A DNA stretch of 64,000 nt from Paulownia fortunei. Taxonomy: Eukaryota > Streptophyta > Magnoliopsida > Lamiales > Paulowniaceae. The translations under genes and the position numbers were made by a program. Location: positions 16,793,445 through 16,857,444 of the forward strand of contig CM033107.1 in the NCBI GenBank assembly GCA_019321725.1, in the 5' to 3' direction. This document shows, piece after piece, positions 21,544 to 33,596 of this stretch (positions within the stretch are counted from its first letter, which is position 1; each line of letters opens with the position of its first letter). A model generated the notes under the pieces. That model did no database searches and was not told the DNA's origin. It saw only the letters and a program-made list of their open reading frames with translations.

Positions 21544-23319
21544 TGCTACAATTTTAAGGTTGCAAACCTAAGTACAGGTTGTGTCAGTAATAAACTTCTC
21601 TAGAGTTTGAGGTCGATCCACAGGGAAGTTGTTTGAAGTTTTCAAGATTATATTGTTTAAAAGATGAGCTTTATATGGTTTAGAATATAAAAAAAAGTTT
21701 ATGCTACAACTAAGAAATTAAAGTACAAAAAGTACTGAGGATTAGGGATCTGTTTTTGAGTTTTGATAGAGGAATAATTATTTATTCTTTTTACCTCTTT
21801 TAAATGCACAATTGTAACCCATACATAAAGAAGGTTCCAGTGGAAAGATGCTATTAAATAGCTCATGCATTAAGGTGATCATGATAGTATCTTACTGTTT
21901 GTAAATTATCTCTTAACACTAATACTTGTTTATGGAATCAAGTATTTATGCACACCTTTATCCATAACAAATCAAGGTTTCACATTAGTAGTCGATGAGG
22001 TAAAATCACACAATAAGCTAAATGAATCCAAATATTTATTGTGTCATTGTAGATACATAAATCTAGCAACACCACAAAACAAGAAAGGTTTTAATGTCAA
22101 TATTTATTTATGAGATTAAGTATTTATGTACACCTTTATTTACAACAAATCAAGATTTCACATTAGTAGTCGATGGGGGTAGAATCATACAGTAAATGAA
22201 TCCAAGTATTTGTTGTGCCATTAGAGATACATAAATCAAGAATCACCACAAAAACAAAACAAGGAGGGTTTCAATCAAAAATGAAAATAATAATACAACA
22301 CCTGAACATTGTGTACCTTTATAATTATTCTTTCTCTTCCATCAAAAGGTTCTCCCTTTCTCCTCTCCTAAATGAAATTTAGAAATACATAATAAAAGTA
22401 GAAAAAACTAAAAATAAAAGACTAGAGAATATATTTCTATTACTACTAGAAAACTTAGCCTAAAGAAAGACAACAATAAAATTTTCTTTTCTCCTATAAG
22501 TTTTTTTTTATGTGCCTTGATTTCCATCCAGAGCCCCTATTTATAGTAAAATAGTGCCTAAATTGGCATTTCCAAATTCACTCCAAATGCTCTCCAAATT
22601 AATTTCAAATATGCTCTAAATTCACATGTCCTTTTCAGATCTGAATTTTATCACACATTTTCTCTAAGAAATCAATTGAGTTTGGCAATGTGATTAATAT
22701 AAAATATGGAATTTATTTGTTAGCTTTATTTGCCAACTTGAATCACCTAATTCCAACCACTAGAGAGAATGTTATGCTTGATTTAAAAAAATGTGTCAAC
22801 ATAGTTAGATCCTTTCCAATATACACACTTGGATGAATTTTTTGCTATAATCAAGACTGAATTGAGCAGAGTTTCCAACAACAAAGTTGTAGTTGCATAT
22901 ATTGGTTTTCAAATAAAGTAAAATTTAAGTCCATAGGGCTTTTGAGCATGGAGTTATGCCCAAAATATGAAAACTGCACAAGTCTAGAAATATGATTATT
23001 TTGAATTTAATCCAAGCCCAACAATCACTTGCAAAGTAAAAGTAATTTCTTGCATATATTTTGATCAACACATGATAGACTTAGGTAGAAATGACCCTTT
23101 TCTTCTAATTGTGATGCTTCTGTAATCCAATAAAATAATATTCCCAACTTGCTCACGAAATATATTGTCTTCTTCTATTCTATTTTGGCTCTTATCGATC
23201 TATTTTTGTTCATTGTTTTCCTAACACAAAATATTAATAAAACTATAATATTAACAAGAATAAAGCAAGGAAAGTATAAATAGTTTGATACAAAAATATA
23301 TCAAAATATAGACTTATCA
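21544..23319 (-). repeat. Element C 5' LTR
   Basis: On the minus strand it starts TGATAAGTCTATATTTTG at 23319 and ends TTGTAGCA at 21544; length 1776 bp. Both ends match the 3' LTR at 6470-7472. The extra ~770 bp (roughly 22370-23140) probably is the original LTR interior, and the 3' copy lost it. The plus-strand phrase TTTATAGTAAAATAGTGCC near 22541 is AT-rich, but no promoter can be called safely. Confidence 0.85.
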
Positions 23320-23627
23320 CGCGACGCTAGTGGTCTAGAAATGAAATATATTTATCTTCGGATTTTTGAGGAACAACTGGCAATCTAATCAATGCATAGA
23401 ATCTTTCTTGTTATACACCACTATATACTCACACACCATGTGAAATTTTATTAGATACACTATATACACACAATTACATCACACAAATGATATATACACA
23501 TCATTCAACACAATGCATAACCCATACAAACTTTCACATAATCTATACCTAAATCTCACACACTTTTCCTCTTTACCCAAAACACACATTTTCTCTATAT
23601 CTCTCCACACACTACACTAACCAGAAA
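23320..23627. other. Right flank of element C, up to element B
   Basis: It begins CGCGACGCTAGTGG, the likely continuation of LTR E. After about 23400 the sequence becomes rich in CA/TA and pyrimidine phrases (CACACACC, ATATATACACATC, TTTCTCTATATCTC) with no coding potential. It stops at about 23628, where RNase H of element B starts in the middle of the domain. Confidence 0.45.
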
Positions 23628-24432
23628 ATGTGTGACATTTAAATGGACGGATACTTATGAGAAAAGTTTTCAGGAATTGAAGAAGAGGTTAACTTCAGCT
23701 CCTATTCTTTCTATTTCATCAGGTACTGGAGGCTTTGTGGTTTATAATGATGCTTCAAAAAATGGGTTGGGATGTGTATTGATGCAAAATGGTAAAGTAG
23801 TTGCATATGCATCTAGACAGCTTAAAAAGTATGAGAAGAATTATCCCACACATGATTTAGAGCTTGTTGCGGTGGTGTTTGCATTTAAGATATGGAGACA
23901 TTATTTGTATAGTGAACAATATGAGATATATACTGATCACAAGAGCTTGAAATATTTCTTCACCCAAAAAGAGTTAAATCTACTCACTTTCTTCCAATAT
24001 GTTCCACTTATTCCATGGATCGTTATGCACAGATACATATACAGGAAGTGGTGAGACTTTATGGGGTACCACTATCTATTATTTCTGATAGAGATTCAAG
24101 GTTTTTATCTATGTTCTGGAAGAGTTTACACAAGGCATTGGGAACACAATTATCTTTCAGTATTGCATATCATCCTCAGACTGATGGACAATCAGAGCAA
24201 ACAAAATAAACATTGGAAGATATGCTTAGAGCTTGTGTATTAGATTTTCATGGTCAATTGAGCAAGTTTTTACCTTTAGTGGAATTCTCTTATAATAACA
24301 GCTATCAGTCCACTATTGGAATGACCCCCTATAAAGTATTATATGGTAGAAAATATAGATCTCTAGTTCATTGGGATGAAGTTGGTGAAAAGAAGCTTTT
24401 CGCCCAAATATGATTTGAGAAATGACAGAAGC
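23628..24432 (+). pseudogene. Element B RNase H fused by deletion to integrase core
   Basis: RNase H starts at [19 protein letters not shown] and keeps all three usual acidic positions: [17 protein letters not shown] and [10 protein letters not shown]. At about 23978 the text jumps from TQKELN directly into integrase ([17 protein letters not shown]). So the end of RNase H, the ADALSRK signature, the integrase zinc finger and the start of the core are deleted, roughly 900 bp by comparison with A3. Core motifs follow: VPLSIISDRDSRFLSMFWKS, HPQTDGQSEQ and LVEFSYNNSYQSTIGMTPY. A stop follows EQTK, and the frame ends near 24410, just before the A3 insertion at 24433. Confidence 0.85.
24428..24432 (+). 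repeat. Target-site duplication of A3, left copy
   Basis: GAAGC immediately precedes the TG of the A3 5' LTR and is repeated immediately after the 3' LTR (33597-33601). Five-base duplications are the Ty3/gypsy norm. Removing A3 and one copy restores the continuous integrase phrase TEAVAQIRQRM of element B. Confidence 0.95.
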
Positions 24433-26720
24433 TGTAATGTCCAATTCTCTCATATATAGCCAATAATAAGCATTTTATATGAATATGCATCTAATCAATG
24501 TGTATTATTGAATTATGGCATACAAATAGCATGATTGCACGAACTTGAATAATTATTATTATATGCGCTAGTTATGCTTTAACATGCATTAGTACTTGAA
24601 ATATGAGATCAAACTTTTGTTTCTTGATTTAACATATTCCTTAAGTACCTTTTTGCAGTGAAAAATTTGGTATATTGGTTAAGGAAGATTGATGTGTTGA
24701 ATGGCCATGAAACGAATTATTTGTATTGCTCCATACTAGTTATATACTAAAGTGAGTAATTGCCTAAATATTTACTTGAAATATGTTACATTTGGCTAAG
24801 AACTAAAAGTATGCAAAATGGTGTAATTTGATTGGTTGGTTGACTAGGTTGTATAAAACCAATCTAAATCGCATTGCACTTGATTATAACACCAAAGCAT
24901 CAATTTTTGTCATCTCCTTAGCCCATGAACATGGATTTTGGCATGAGAAGACACCAAGCATGATGCAACCAATCATCACCCTCCACTTACCTCTCTTTGA
25001 AAGGTTAAAGAAATAATTTTCATCCATATTTCTTGTGGAAGCACCTCAAAAATGACCAGACCTTATTCTCCTAAGTTTCTCCCAAATTTCTAAACTCTCA
25101 TACTCACAAAAATTTAATTTAATCCATAGGAATCCATAGAATACAAACTAGAACATGTTTCCACCCTTTTAAACTTGAAAACTGTTGATTTTGAAGCTTA
25201 ATTCCAACTTAATCAAAATATACTCTTTTTCAATGTTTCTTATGATGAATTTGTATGATCTTGGATGGTTACATGTTTTAGTATGTTTTTGTATGATTGA
25301 AAACTTAAGTAAGTTACACTTGAAGCTAAAACCAAGCTAATAAAGCTAATTTTTAGCAAAATTGATAGTCCTGTGAAATTGTTTAATTGACTTGTTTCTA
25401 TTGATTTTGTAATACTTATATTGTTTTTGGAAGTTTCTTTGAATGATTGAAAATAATAGCAATTAGTTTGCTTAATTGAAGGGTACAATCAATTTAAGTT
25501 AGAATCGAATTTACGTCATGTTAGTTTGGATTCTGTGCATGTTCTAGGGGCTGCCCTAATAATTATGTTTGAATTACTAGTTATTTAATAGCTGCCCTAA
25601 TGTTTAATGTCTTAAATTACTAGTAAAATATGGAGTATGCATTATTTTTAAGGTTATGTAATTGATATGAAGTTGTTTACAAAAGATTGAAAAGTGTATA
25701 TGAACTTTAACTAGAATAGACTAAATGATTTATAAAAAGGATATTAAATGGTACATGATTTGATTATATTAGGCCTTTAACACATCTTATCTTCCAAAGA
25801 GATTGGCCTTTTCACTTAGCACAAAGTGGACTTGAGGTAGGTTGAAGCTTTCATTTGCTGTATCACAAGAATCATATAATGTTATTCATATTTTAATGTG
25901 ATTGTTATTATTTGTCAAATGATGTAATGTTTGATGCATTTATGGTTTATAAAGCATGATACTATTAAAAATATAATGAGATTTTGAAAATGAAGTATGG
26001 TACTTGATTGATGGTCGGGTAGATAAGGGATGTGGGAGAGACGGGCAGACCCAACAAATGGTGGCAAATACTCGAGGTTGAAAAATCAGTATAGAAAAGC
26101 CACAATAAATGGGATAGAATACGGCTAATACCTGAGGTTGAAAGACCAAGTATGGAAACCCCATATTAGTTCTCTTATTGGCCAATCATTATGAATAGGT
26201 TCTGAAAACCATAGTCTATTGCTATTACTTACGTACCACACTTCAAGGGCCTTAAAGAATGATTTATGAATAAAAGTTATTAAATAGAATAATGCATTTA
26301 ATGATTTATGAGTTGTGCATATATGTTATTTGTTATTGCATTAGTTTCATCTCACTGAGCTTTTAACTCATCAGATTCATGTGATGTAAGTGGAAATGTA
26401 CAGGTTTAGAGGTTGACTGAGTCTCCAGAGCTGGTGGATAGAGATTTGTTCATATGCCATGCTTCGAGCTGTTTTGTATCATATTTTGAAAACTTTATTT
26501 TGTTTTTAAATAAGCCGCTGTATTATGGTTTTGTAAACAGATATACTCAGTTTTGATATATGTATATGGTGTATTTAAAACGATTCCAGTTCTTTCTCTT
26601 ATAGTTAAAAATGAGAATTTTTATTAAAACCATAACTCTAATATTGATGAAAAATTAACATTTCTTGACTTAACTGTATCAGCTTATTTAGGCTCTGCAA
26701 TTAGGTTAAGGGGTGTTACA
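24433..26720 (+). repeat. A3 5' LTR
   Basis: Starts TGTAATGTCCAATTCTC and ends GGGGTGTTACA. The length equals that of the 3' LTR. It contains the antisense-oriented paired phrase TGAGGTTGAAA/CGAGGTTGAAA (about 26074-26145), a diverged ~70-bp tandem duplication shared by all family A LTRs, which lies in the probable U3/R part. Confidence 0.95.
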
Positions 26721-26725
26721 GTTTG

Positions 26726-26742
26726 TGGTATGAGAACAGAGG
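26726..26742 (+). other. A3 primer-binding site (tRNA-iMet type)
   Basis: TGGTATGAGAACAGAGG lies five bases after the LTR end and differs from TGGTATCAGAGC at two of the first 12 positions. The mutations would weaken priming. Location and spacing match A1. Confidence 0.75.
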
Positions 26743-26923
26743 TTTAGTCATTCCTATAGATAGAAGAAGGCATATGAACACATCTTGGTTGGGAAACTCG
26801 ATCAACTACTTGGTTATTTGCCTTTATGTCTATTTGATTATATTTCATTCCATGTTATTTCTATGATTATGCATTTATTATTGGCTAATGAATGGAATGA
26901 GATTGGGTAATGCATATTAGGTC

Positions 26924-27880
26924 ATGGCCTCAAAAATAAAGATAATGGATGATCATGAGGGTAATCATAGTGTGGTGGATAATTTGACTGATCTCATTCA
27001 ACAACAAACTAGAATGCATGGTGAATAGATACAACAATTGCTAGATATGCAACAAAGAACCCAATAACAGAATCAACGACTTCCTCCACCACAAGCTCGA
27101 CAGGATCCTTCACAGGTTGTATATGAGAAGTTTAGAAAGATGGAATTGATTGATTTTAATGGTGGGTCTGATCCCATGGTTGCAGAGGAATGGGTGAAAT
27201 CTTTGGATACTATCTTTGACTACATGCGAATTGATGATGCTGAGAAGGTACTCTGTGCAATTTTATTATTGAAGAAGGATATTAGAACCTGGTGGGAAGG
27301 AGCTAAACTTGCAGTGAATATGGAAGAGCTAACTTGGAAGAAATAATATTTTATGATAAGTATTTCACTAGAGATGCTAGGTCGCTCAAAGTAAAAGAAT
27401 TTTTGGAGTTAAAACAAGGAACGATGTCTGTATGTGATTATGTGAGAAAATTTGAGCAGGGTTGCAGACAACAATGAGAAGATGGATCATTTCTTGATGG
27501 GCCTTAATCCTAAAATTAGAAGAGATGTGAGAATATCTTCAATAATAGAGTTCATTGAACTGGTGGACAAGGCTTTGATGGCTAACTTAGATGAGAAAAG
27601 AGATTGAGAAATTTCATCAACAAAAGAAGCAAGTATTCACTCCTAGAAATCTGAATCAGTGGAAGAAAGGAGAGCAAAAATCAAACCAAGGGAATGAAAA
27701 ACATTCTAGAGTTGGGTAGACTTCTACTACAGTTGAAAGGCCTAAATATGCTAAGTATGGGAAGAATCATTTTGGGGAATGCTATAGTGGTGCTAATCAT
27801 TACTTTAAGTGTAAAAAGCCTGGACATATAGCAAAGGATTACCCAACAATGCAGGAGAAAGTTCAGGGGAGAGTGTATGC
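26924..27880 (+). pseudogene. A3 gag, broken
   Basis: It starts at an ATG at 26924 ([13 protein letters not shown]), in frame with the second Met at 26948. The capsid core is clear at 27140-27346: [50 protein letters not shown]. The zinc knuckle near 27800-27842 has lost two of its cysteines (YFKCKKPGHIAKDY instead of CFKC...DC). Early stops at HGE and RTQ, plus a frameshift after LTWKK near 27345, break it. Gag would coat the element RNA. Confidence 0.85.
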
Positions 27881-27882
27881 AA

Positions 27883-28230
27883 TGACACAAGAACAAGCCG
27901 ATGCAGATGCTTCCGTAGTCACAGGTACTATTTTAATTTATGGGATACCTGCAATTGTATTAATAGATTCTAGATCTAAGCATTCATTTGCATCACATGC
28001 ATTTGTGAGAAAATGAGCATTACACCAAATTTATTAAAAGTGAGGTACAGTATGACCGTTCCATCTGAGAAAGAAATAGATTCCAACCAAATGTTAAGGG
28101 CTTGTTTTATTCAGATTAGTGATAGGATTCTCTATGCAGATCTTGTTGTTTTACCGATGCCAAATTTTGAGGTTATTCTGGGTATGGATTAGCTTACCAA
28201 ATATCATGCAACAATTGATTGTAACAAGAA
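27883..28230 (+). pseudogene. A3 protease, inactive
   Basis: The MTQEQADAD lead-in and GIPAIVLIDSRSKHSF identify the retropepsin domain. The catalytic triad DSG has become DSR (Gly to Arg), which is not compatible with the retropepsin fold loop. A frameshift follows HAFVRK near 28012. A1 retains DSGS at the same place. Confidence 0.8.
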
Positions 28231-28234
28231 GATT

Positions 28235-29260
28235 ATGATTTTTCATCCACCTGGGGAAGAACAGTTTATGTTTAATGGTATCTCATTCTTAGGGTCCTTA
28301 CCAATTATATCTACTTTGAAAGCTCAAAAGATATTGAATAAAGGTTGTGTTGGATATTTGGCAAGTGTTATGGACAGCTCAGTTGAAGCACAATTGAAGC
28401 CAAAAAATGTAGATGTGGTTCAAGAATTTCTTGAGGTATTTCCAAATAATTTATCGGGCTACCACCAAATTGAGAGATTGAATTTATGATTGATGTTATG
28501 CTAGGAACTACTCCTATTTCTAAAGCACCATACCGAATGGCACTAACAGAATTGAAAGAGTTAAAAGTTCAATTGCAAGAATTGCTTGATAAGGGTTTTA
28601 TTCACCCTAGTTATTCTCCTTGGGGAGCACCTGTGTTGTTCGTGAAAAAGAATGATGGTACATTACAGTTGTGCATTGATTATAGAGAGTTGAATAAAAT
28701 AACAATCAAGAATAAGTATCCACTCCCAAGAATAGATGATTTGTTTGATCAATTGCAGGGAGCATCTGTATTTTCTAAGATTAATTTGCACTCTTAGTAT
28801 CATCAATTGAAGATAAAGAAAGAAGAAATACCTAAGACTGCATTCCGAGCAAGGTATGGACATTATGAATTTCTAGTAATACCTTTCGGTTTAATCAATG
28901 CCCCTACAGCTTTTATGGATCTAGTGAATAGGGTGTTCAAGCAATATCTTGATAAATTTATAATTGTGTTTATTGATGATATTCTAATTTATTCACGGGA
29001 TAAAGAAGAGCATAAAGAACATTTGAAGATTGTGCTGCTAGTTCTTAAGGAAAAATAGTTGTATGCTAAATTCAAGAAGTGTGAGTTTTGGCTTGAACAA
29101 GTAGTATTCCTAGGTCATGTAGTATCTAAGAATGGTATTTTTGTTGATCCGGGCAAGGTAGAAGCAGTCATTAAGTGGCCAACATCAACAAATGTATCAG
29201 AAGTAAGGAGTTTCTTGGGATTAGCAGGGTACTATCGATGATTTGTTCAGGGGTTTTCAA
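28235..29260 (+). pseudogene. A3 reverse transcriptase, inactive
   Basis: Segments: linker (28235-28489), then RT with [57 protein letters not shown] at about 28770 (motif A catalytic Asp changed to Asn), [19 protein letters not shown], the catalytic box FIDDILIYS (about 28970-28996), [20 protein letters not shown] and [13 protein letters not shown] frameshift sits near 28488, and stops near 28797 and 29056. RT copies RNA into DNA; loss of the motif A Asp removes metal binding. Confidence 0.85.
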
Positions 29261-29920
29261 AGATAGCAACTCCAATGACAATGTTGACAAGAAAGAATGT
29301 GAAGTTCTTGTGGACTGATGCTTGTGAAAGAAGTTTTCAAGAACTGAAACATAAATTGAGTACAACTCCTGTTCTTACCATTCTAACTGGAATTGGTGGA
29401 TTCGTGGTGTATAGCGACGCTTCAAAAAATAATTTAGGTGCTGTTTTGATGTAAAATGGGAAGGTTATTGCCTATGCTTCAAGGCAATTGAAGGAATATG
29501 AAAAGAATTATCTAACCCATGATTTGGAACTTGCTGTTGTGGTTTTTACCTTGAAAATTTGGAGACATTATTTATATGGTGAGAAGTGTGAGATATACAC
29601 AAATGATAAGAGTTTGAAGTACTTCTTTACCAAAAACAAGTTGAATATGAGACAAAGAAGATGGTTAGAACTTGTGAAGGATTATGATTGTGTGATCAAC
29701 TATCATCTTGGTAAAGCGAATGTGGTTGCAGATGCATTGAGCAGAAAATCCACGTCTTCTCTTTTTGTTATACAAAAGTCAATATTACTGGATTTGCAGA
29801 GATTAGAACTCAAAATTGTACCTAAAGGGAAAAAATGTTTGTTGTCAGCCTTAGTGTTGAGATCTACACTTCAAGATAGAATTAGAGAAGGTCAAAAGGT
29901 GGACTGAGGTTGGAAAGAGG
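29261..29920 (+). pseudogene. A3 RNase H, inactive
   Basis: Follows RT through [15 protein letters not shown]. Acidic residues: YSDASKNNLG (Asp kept), HDLELAVVV (Glu kept), [10 protein letters not shown] (the usual YTDHKS Asp is Asn, with an Asp one residue later). The signature [10 protein letters not shown] ends the domain near 29745. Stops occur after AVLM near 29452 and at 29905. It would remove RNA from the RNA-DNA hybrid. Confidence 0.85.
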
Positions 29921-30830
29921 CCAGACTTCTCTATTACTGATGATGAGATTATTCGATATAAAGGGAAACTATGTGTGCCGTTTGACAAGACCATGAAATG
30001 AGATATTTTAGAAGAAGCTCATACTACTCCTTACTCAGTACACCCTGGTAGCACAAAAATGTATAAGGACTTACAACAATATTATTGGTGGCCTAAAATA
30101 AAGAGAGATATAGCAAAATTTATGGCTGAATGTCTAACTTGTCAACAAGTTAAGATTGAACATCAAAGACCATCAAGGTTGTTGAAGCCTTTGTTTATTC
30201 CAGAGTGGAAATAGGAGCACATTAGAATGGATTTTGTGCTTGGATTACCTAGAATACAAAAGGAGTATAATTCCATATGGGTGATTGTTGATAGATTAAC
30301 TAAATCAACCCATTTTCTTCTAGTGAAATCCACATACAATATGGACCAGTATGCTCAACAATATATTAAAGAGATAGTCAGGTTACATGGGGTGCCAGTT
30401 TCAATAATATCTGACATAGATCCTAAGTTTACATCTACATTTTGGAAGAGCTTACACAGTGCCATGGAAACAAAACTTGCATTCAGTACAACATTTCATC
30501 CATAAAGTGATGGGCAATCAGAGAGGGTTATTTAAATATTACAGGATTTATTAAGAGCTTGTGTGCTAGATTTTCAAGGGAGTTGGGATGCAAAGCTTCC
30601 GTTAGTGGAGTTTACTTGTAATAATAGCTACCAATCAACAATTGAAATGGTGCCTTATGAAGCATTATATGGAAGGAAATGTAGATCTCCAGTTCATTGG
30701 GATGAAGTTGGAGAACAAAGCCTACTTGGTCCAAAAATAGTTCAACATGCCGCTAAGGTAGTGGAGAAGATACGAGAGAGAATGAAGATTGTGCAGAGTA
30801 GATAGAAAAGTTATGCAGATAAATGGAGAA
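29921..30830 (+). pseudogene. A3 integrase, broken
   Basis: N-terminal zinc-binding region at about 30010-30165 ([30 protein letters not shown]). Catalytic core at 30227-30560: MDFVLGLPR (first Asp), VSIISDID (second Asp; usually SDRD) and the Glu after SDGQS. Then LVEFTCNNSYQSTIEM and a C-terminal helix KIRERMKIVQSR to about 30800. DDE residues are recognisable, but stops occur at 29999, 30213, 30503 and 30533. Confidence 0.85.
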
Positions 30831-31312
30831 AAGATCCAGAGTTTGCCATTGGGGATCATGTGTTCTTAAAAGTAGCTCCCATGAAAGGCGTTATGAGATT
30901 TGGAAAGAAAGGAAAACTCAGCCCAAGGTATGTCGGGCCATTCGAGATTCTCAAAAGAGTTGGTGATAAAGCTTATAAAGTGGCCTTATCTCCATTATTA
31001 TCTAGTGTTCACAATGTTTTCCATGTGTCTATGTTGAGAAAGTACATTTCAAACTCTTCTCATGTGTTGAGTTATGAACCATTGGAATTAACTCGTAATT
31101 TAACATATGAACAGAAACCAATGCAAATTTTGGATTAGAAGGAAAAAGAGTTGAGAACGAAAAAGATTCGACTTGTTAAAGTATTGTGGAGGAATCATTC
31201 TATAGAAGAGGCCACGTGGGAAAGAGAAGAAGAAATGTAGAGCAAGTATCCAGAATTATTTGGTACGTCAAATTTCAAGGATGAAAATTGTATAAGGAAG
31301 GAAGGATTGTAA
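30831..31312 (+). pseudogene. A3 integrase C-terminal domain and chromodomain
   Basis: It begins with the GPF/Y module (FAIGDHVFLKVAPMKGVMRF, SPRYVGPFEILKRVGDKAY, VHNVFHVSMLRKYI) and ends with a chromodomain-like segment, IRLVKVLWRNHSIEEATWE near 31165-31220. Chromodomains of this clade steer integration to methylated heterochromatin. Stops at 31136 and 31240 interrupt it. The final stop TAA falls at 31310-31312, just inside the 3' LTR. Confidence 0.85.
31294..31308 (+). other. A3 polypurine tract
   Basis: AAGGAAGGAAGGATT runs directly into the TG of the 3' LTR. The same tract precedes the 3' LTR of A2 (62030-62046, minus), supporting its role as plus-strand primer. Confidence 0.85.
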
Positions 31313-33596
31313 TACCCAATTCTCTCCTACATAGCCAATAATAAGCATCTTGCATGAATATGCATCTAATCAATGTGTATTATTGAATTATGTCATACAA
31401 ATAGCATGATTGCACGAACTTAAATAATTGTTATTATATGCTCTACTTATGTTTTAACATGCATTAGTACATGAAATATGAGATCAAACTTTTGTTTCTT
31501 GATTTAACATATTTCTTAAGTGCCTTTTTGCAGTGAAAAACTCGGTATTTTTGTTAAGAAAGATTGGTGTGTTGAATGGGTATGAAATGAATTATTTGTA
31601 TTGCTACATACTAGTTATATACTAAAGTAATTAATTGCCTAAATATTTATTTGAAATATGTTACATTTGGCTAAAAACTAAAAGTATGAAAAATGATGCA
31701 ATTTGATTGGTTGGTTGATTAGGTTGCATAAAACCATTCTAAACCGAATTGCACTTGATTATAACACCAAAACATCAATTTTTGTTATCTCCTTAGCCTA
31801 AGAACATGGCTTTTGGCATGAGAAGATACCAAGTATAATGCAACCAATTATCACCCTCCACTTACCTCTCTTTGAAATGTCAAAGAAATCATTTTCATCC
31901 ATATTTCTTGTGGAAGCACCTAAAAAATGACCAGCTCTTATTCTCTTAAGTTTCTACCAAATTTCTATACTCTCATACTCACAAAAATTGAATTCAATCC
32001 ATAGGAATCCACAGAACACAAACTAGAACAAGTTTCCACCCTTTTAAGCTTGAAAACCATTAATTTTGAAATTTAATTCCAACTTAATCAAAGTATACTC
32101 TTTTTCAATGTTTCTTATGATGAATTTGTATTATCTTAGATGGTTACATGTTTTAGTATATTTTTGTATGATTGAAAATTTAAGTAAGTTACACTTGAAG
32201 CTAAAACCAAGTTAGTTAAGCTAATATTTAGCAAAATTGATAGTCTTGTGAAATTGTTTAATTTACTTGTTTCTATTGATTTTGTAATGTTTATATTGTG
32301 TTTGGAAGTTTCTTTGAATGATTGAAAATAATAGCAATTAGTTTGCTTAATTGAAGGTTACAATCAAGTTAAGTTAGAACCGAATTTACGTCATGTTAAT
32401 TTGGATTGTGTGCATGTTCTAGGGGTTGCCCTAATAATTATGTTTGAATTATTAGATTTTTAATGGCTGCCCTAATGTTTAATGTCATGAATTACTAGTA
32501 AAATATGGAGTATGCATTATTTTTAAGGTTATGTAATTGATATGAAGTTGTTTACAAAAGATTGAAAAGTGTATATGAACTTTTAGCATAGACTAAATGA
32601 TTTATGAAAAAGATATTAAATGGTACATGATTTGATTATGTTAGGCCTTTAATACATCCTATCGTCCAAAGAGATATTGGCCTTTTCACTTAGCATAAAG
32701 TAGACTTGAGGTAAATTGAACCTTTCATTTGCTGTATCACAAGAATCATATAATGTTGTTCATGTTTTAATGTGGTTGTTATTATTTGTCAAATGATGTA
32801 ATGTTTGATGCATTTATGGTTTATAAAGCATGATACTATTAAGGATATAATGAGGTTTTTAAAAAGGAAGTATGGTACTTAATTGATGGTCGGTAGACAA
32901 GGGACGTGGGAAGGATCGGCAGACCCAACAAATGGTGAAAAACTTGAGGTAAAAAACGGTATAGAAAAGCCACAATGAATGAGATAGAATATGGCTAATA
33001 CCTGAGATTGAAAGACCAAGCATGGAAAGCCCGTATTAGTTCTCTTATTGGCCAATCATTATGAACAGATTCCGAAAACTATGGTCTATCACTATTAGTT
33101 AGGTACCACACTTCAATGGCCCTAAAGAATGATTTATGAATAAAAGTTATTAAATAGAATAATGCATTTAATGATTTATGAGATGTGCGTATATGCTATT
33201 TGTTATTGCATCAATTTCATCTTACTGAGCCTTTAACTCATTAGATTCATGTGATACAAGTGGAAATGTACAGGTTTAGAGGTTGACTGAGTCTTAAGAG
33301 TGGTTAGACAGAGATTTGTTCATATGCCATATTTCGAGCTGTTTTGTATCATATTTTGAAAACTCTATTTTGTTTTTAAATACGCCGCTCTGTTATGGTT
33401 TTGTAAATAAATGTACTCAGTTTTGATATATATATATATATATAGTGTGTTTAAAACGATTCAAGTTCTTTCTCTTATAGCTAAAAATGAGAACTTTTAT
33501 TAAAACCATAACTCTAATATTGATGAAAAATTAACATTTCTTGACTTAACTATATCAGCTTGTTTAGGCTTTGCAATTAGATTAAGAGGTGTTACA
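31309..33596 (+). repeat. A3 3' LTR
   Basis: Starts TGTAATACCCAATTCTC and ends GAGGTGTTACA; 2288 bp, the same length as the 5' LTR and colinear with it. A TA run near 33428-33443 has expanded relative to the 5' LTR. It is followed directly by the second GAAGC. Confidence 0.95.

Larger units (their letters stand above)
6470..23319 (-). mobile_element. Tat/Athila-like Ty3/gypsy element C, rearranged
   Basis: This large minus-strand element is bounded by two related LTRs (21544-23319 is 5', 6470-7472 is 3'). Reading leftward it has a tRNA-Asp-like primer site, gag, a triplicated gag-protease segment, RT, an LTR fragment of another family, RNase H, integrase, a long non-pol spacer with a LOG-like pseudogene, a polypurine tract and the 3' LTR. 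The gag phrase YLHLKEFDEVC, the protease box DLGASINVM and the integrase tail KLRSRWSGPF are typical of Tat/Athila elements. The flanking five bases (CACAA on the left, CGCGA on the right) would match if two CpG sites had decayed to CpA. No reading frame is intact. Confidence 0.85.
24433..33596 (+). mobile_element. Complete Ty3/gypsy chromovirus A3 (Tekay-like)
   Basis: This is the only element complete at both ends within the window: 9164 bp, with two LTRs of exactly 2288 bp, a primer site, gag, protease, RT, RNase H, integrase, chromodomain and a polypurine tract. A 5-bp duplication GAAGC flanks it, and it interrupts the integrase of element B. By eye, the two LTRs differ at about 14 positions in the first ~185 bp, so insertion is not recent. 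Stops, frameshifts and lost catalytic residues show it cannot move on its own. Confidence 0.95.

Noticed and set aside
23400..23627. Pyrimidine- and CA-rich stretch considered as a 5' UTR/promoter of a host gene
   Set aside because: No coding sequence follows except truncated RNase H of element B, and no TATA-start arrangement can be supported.
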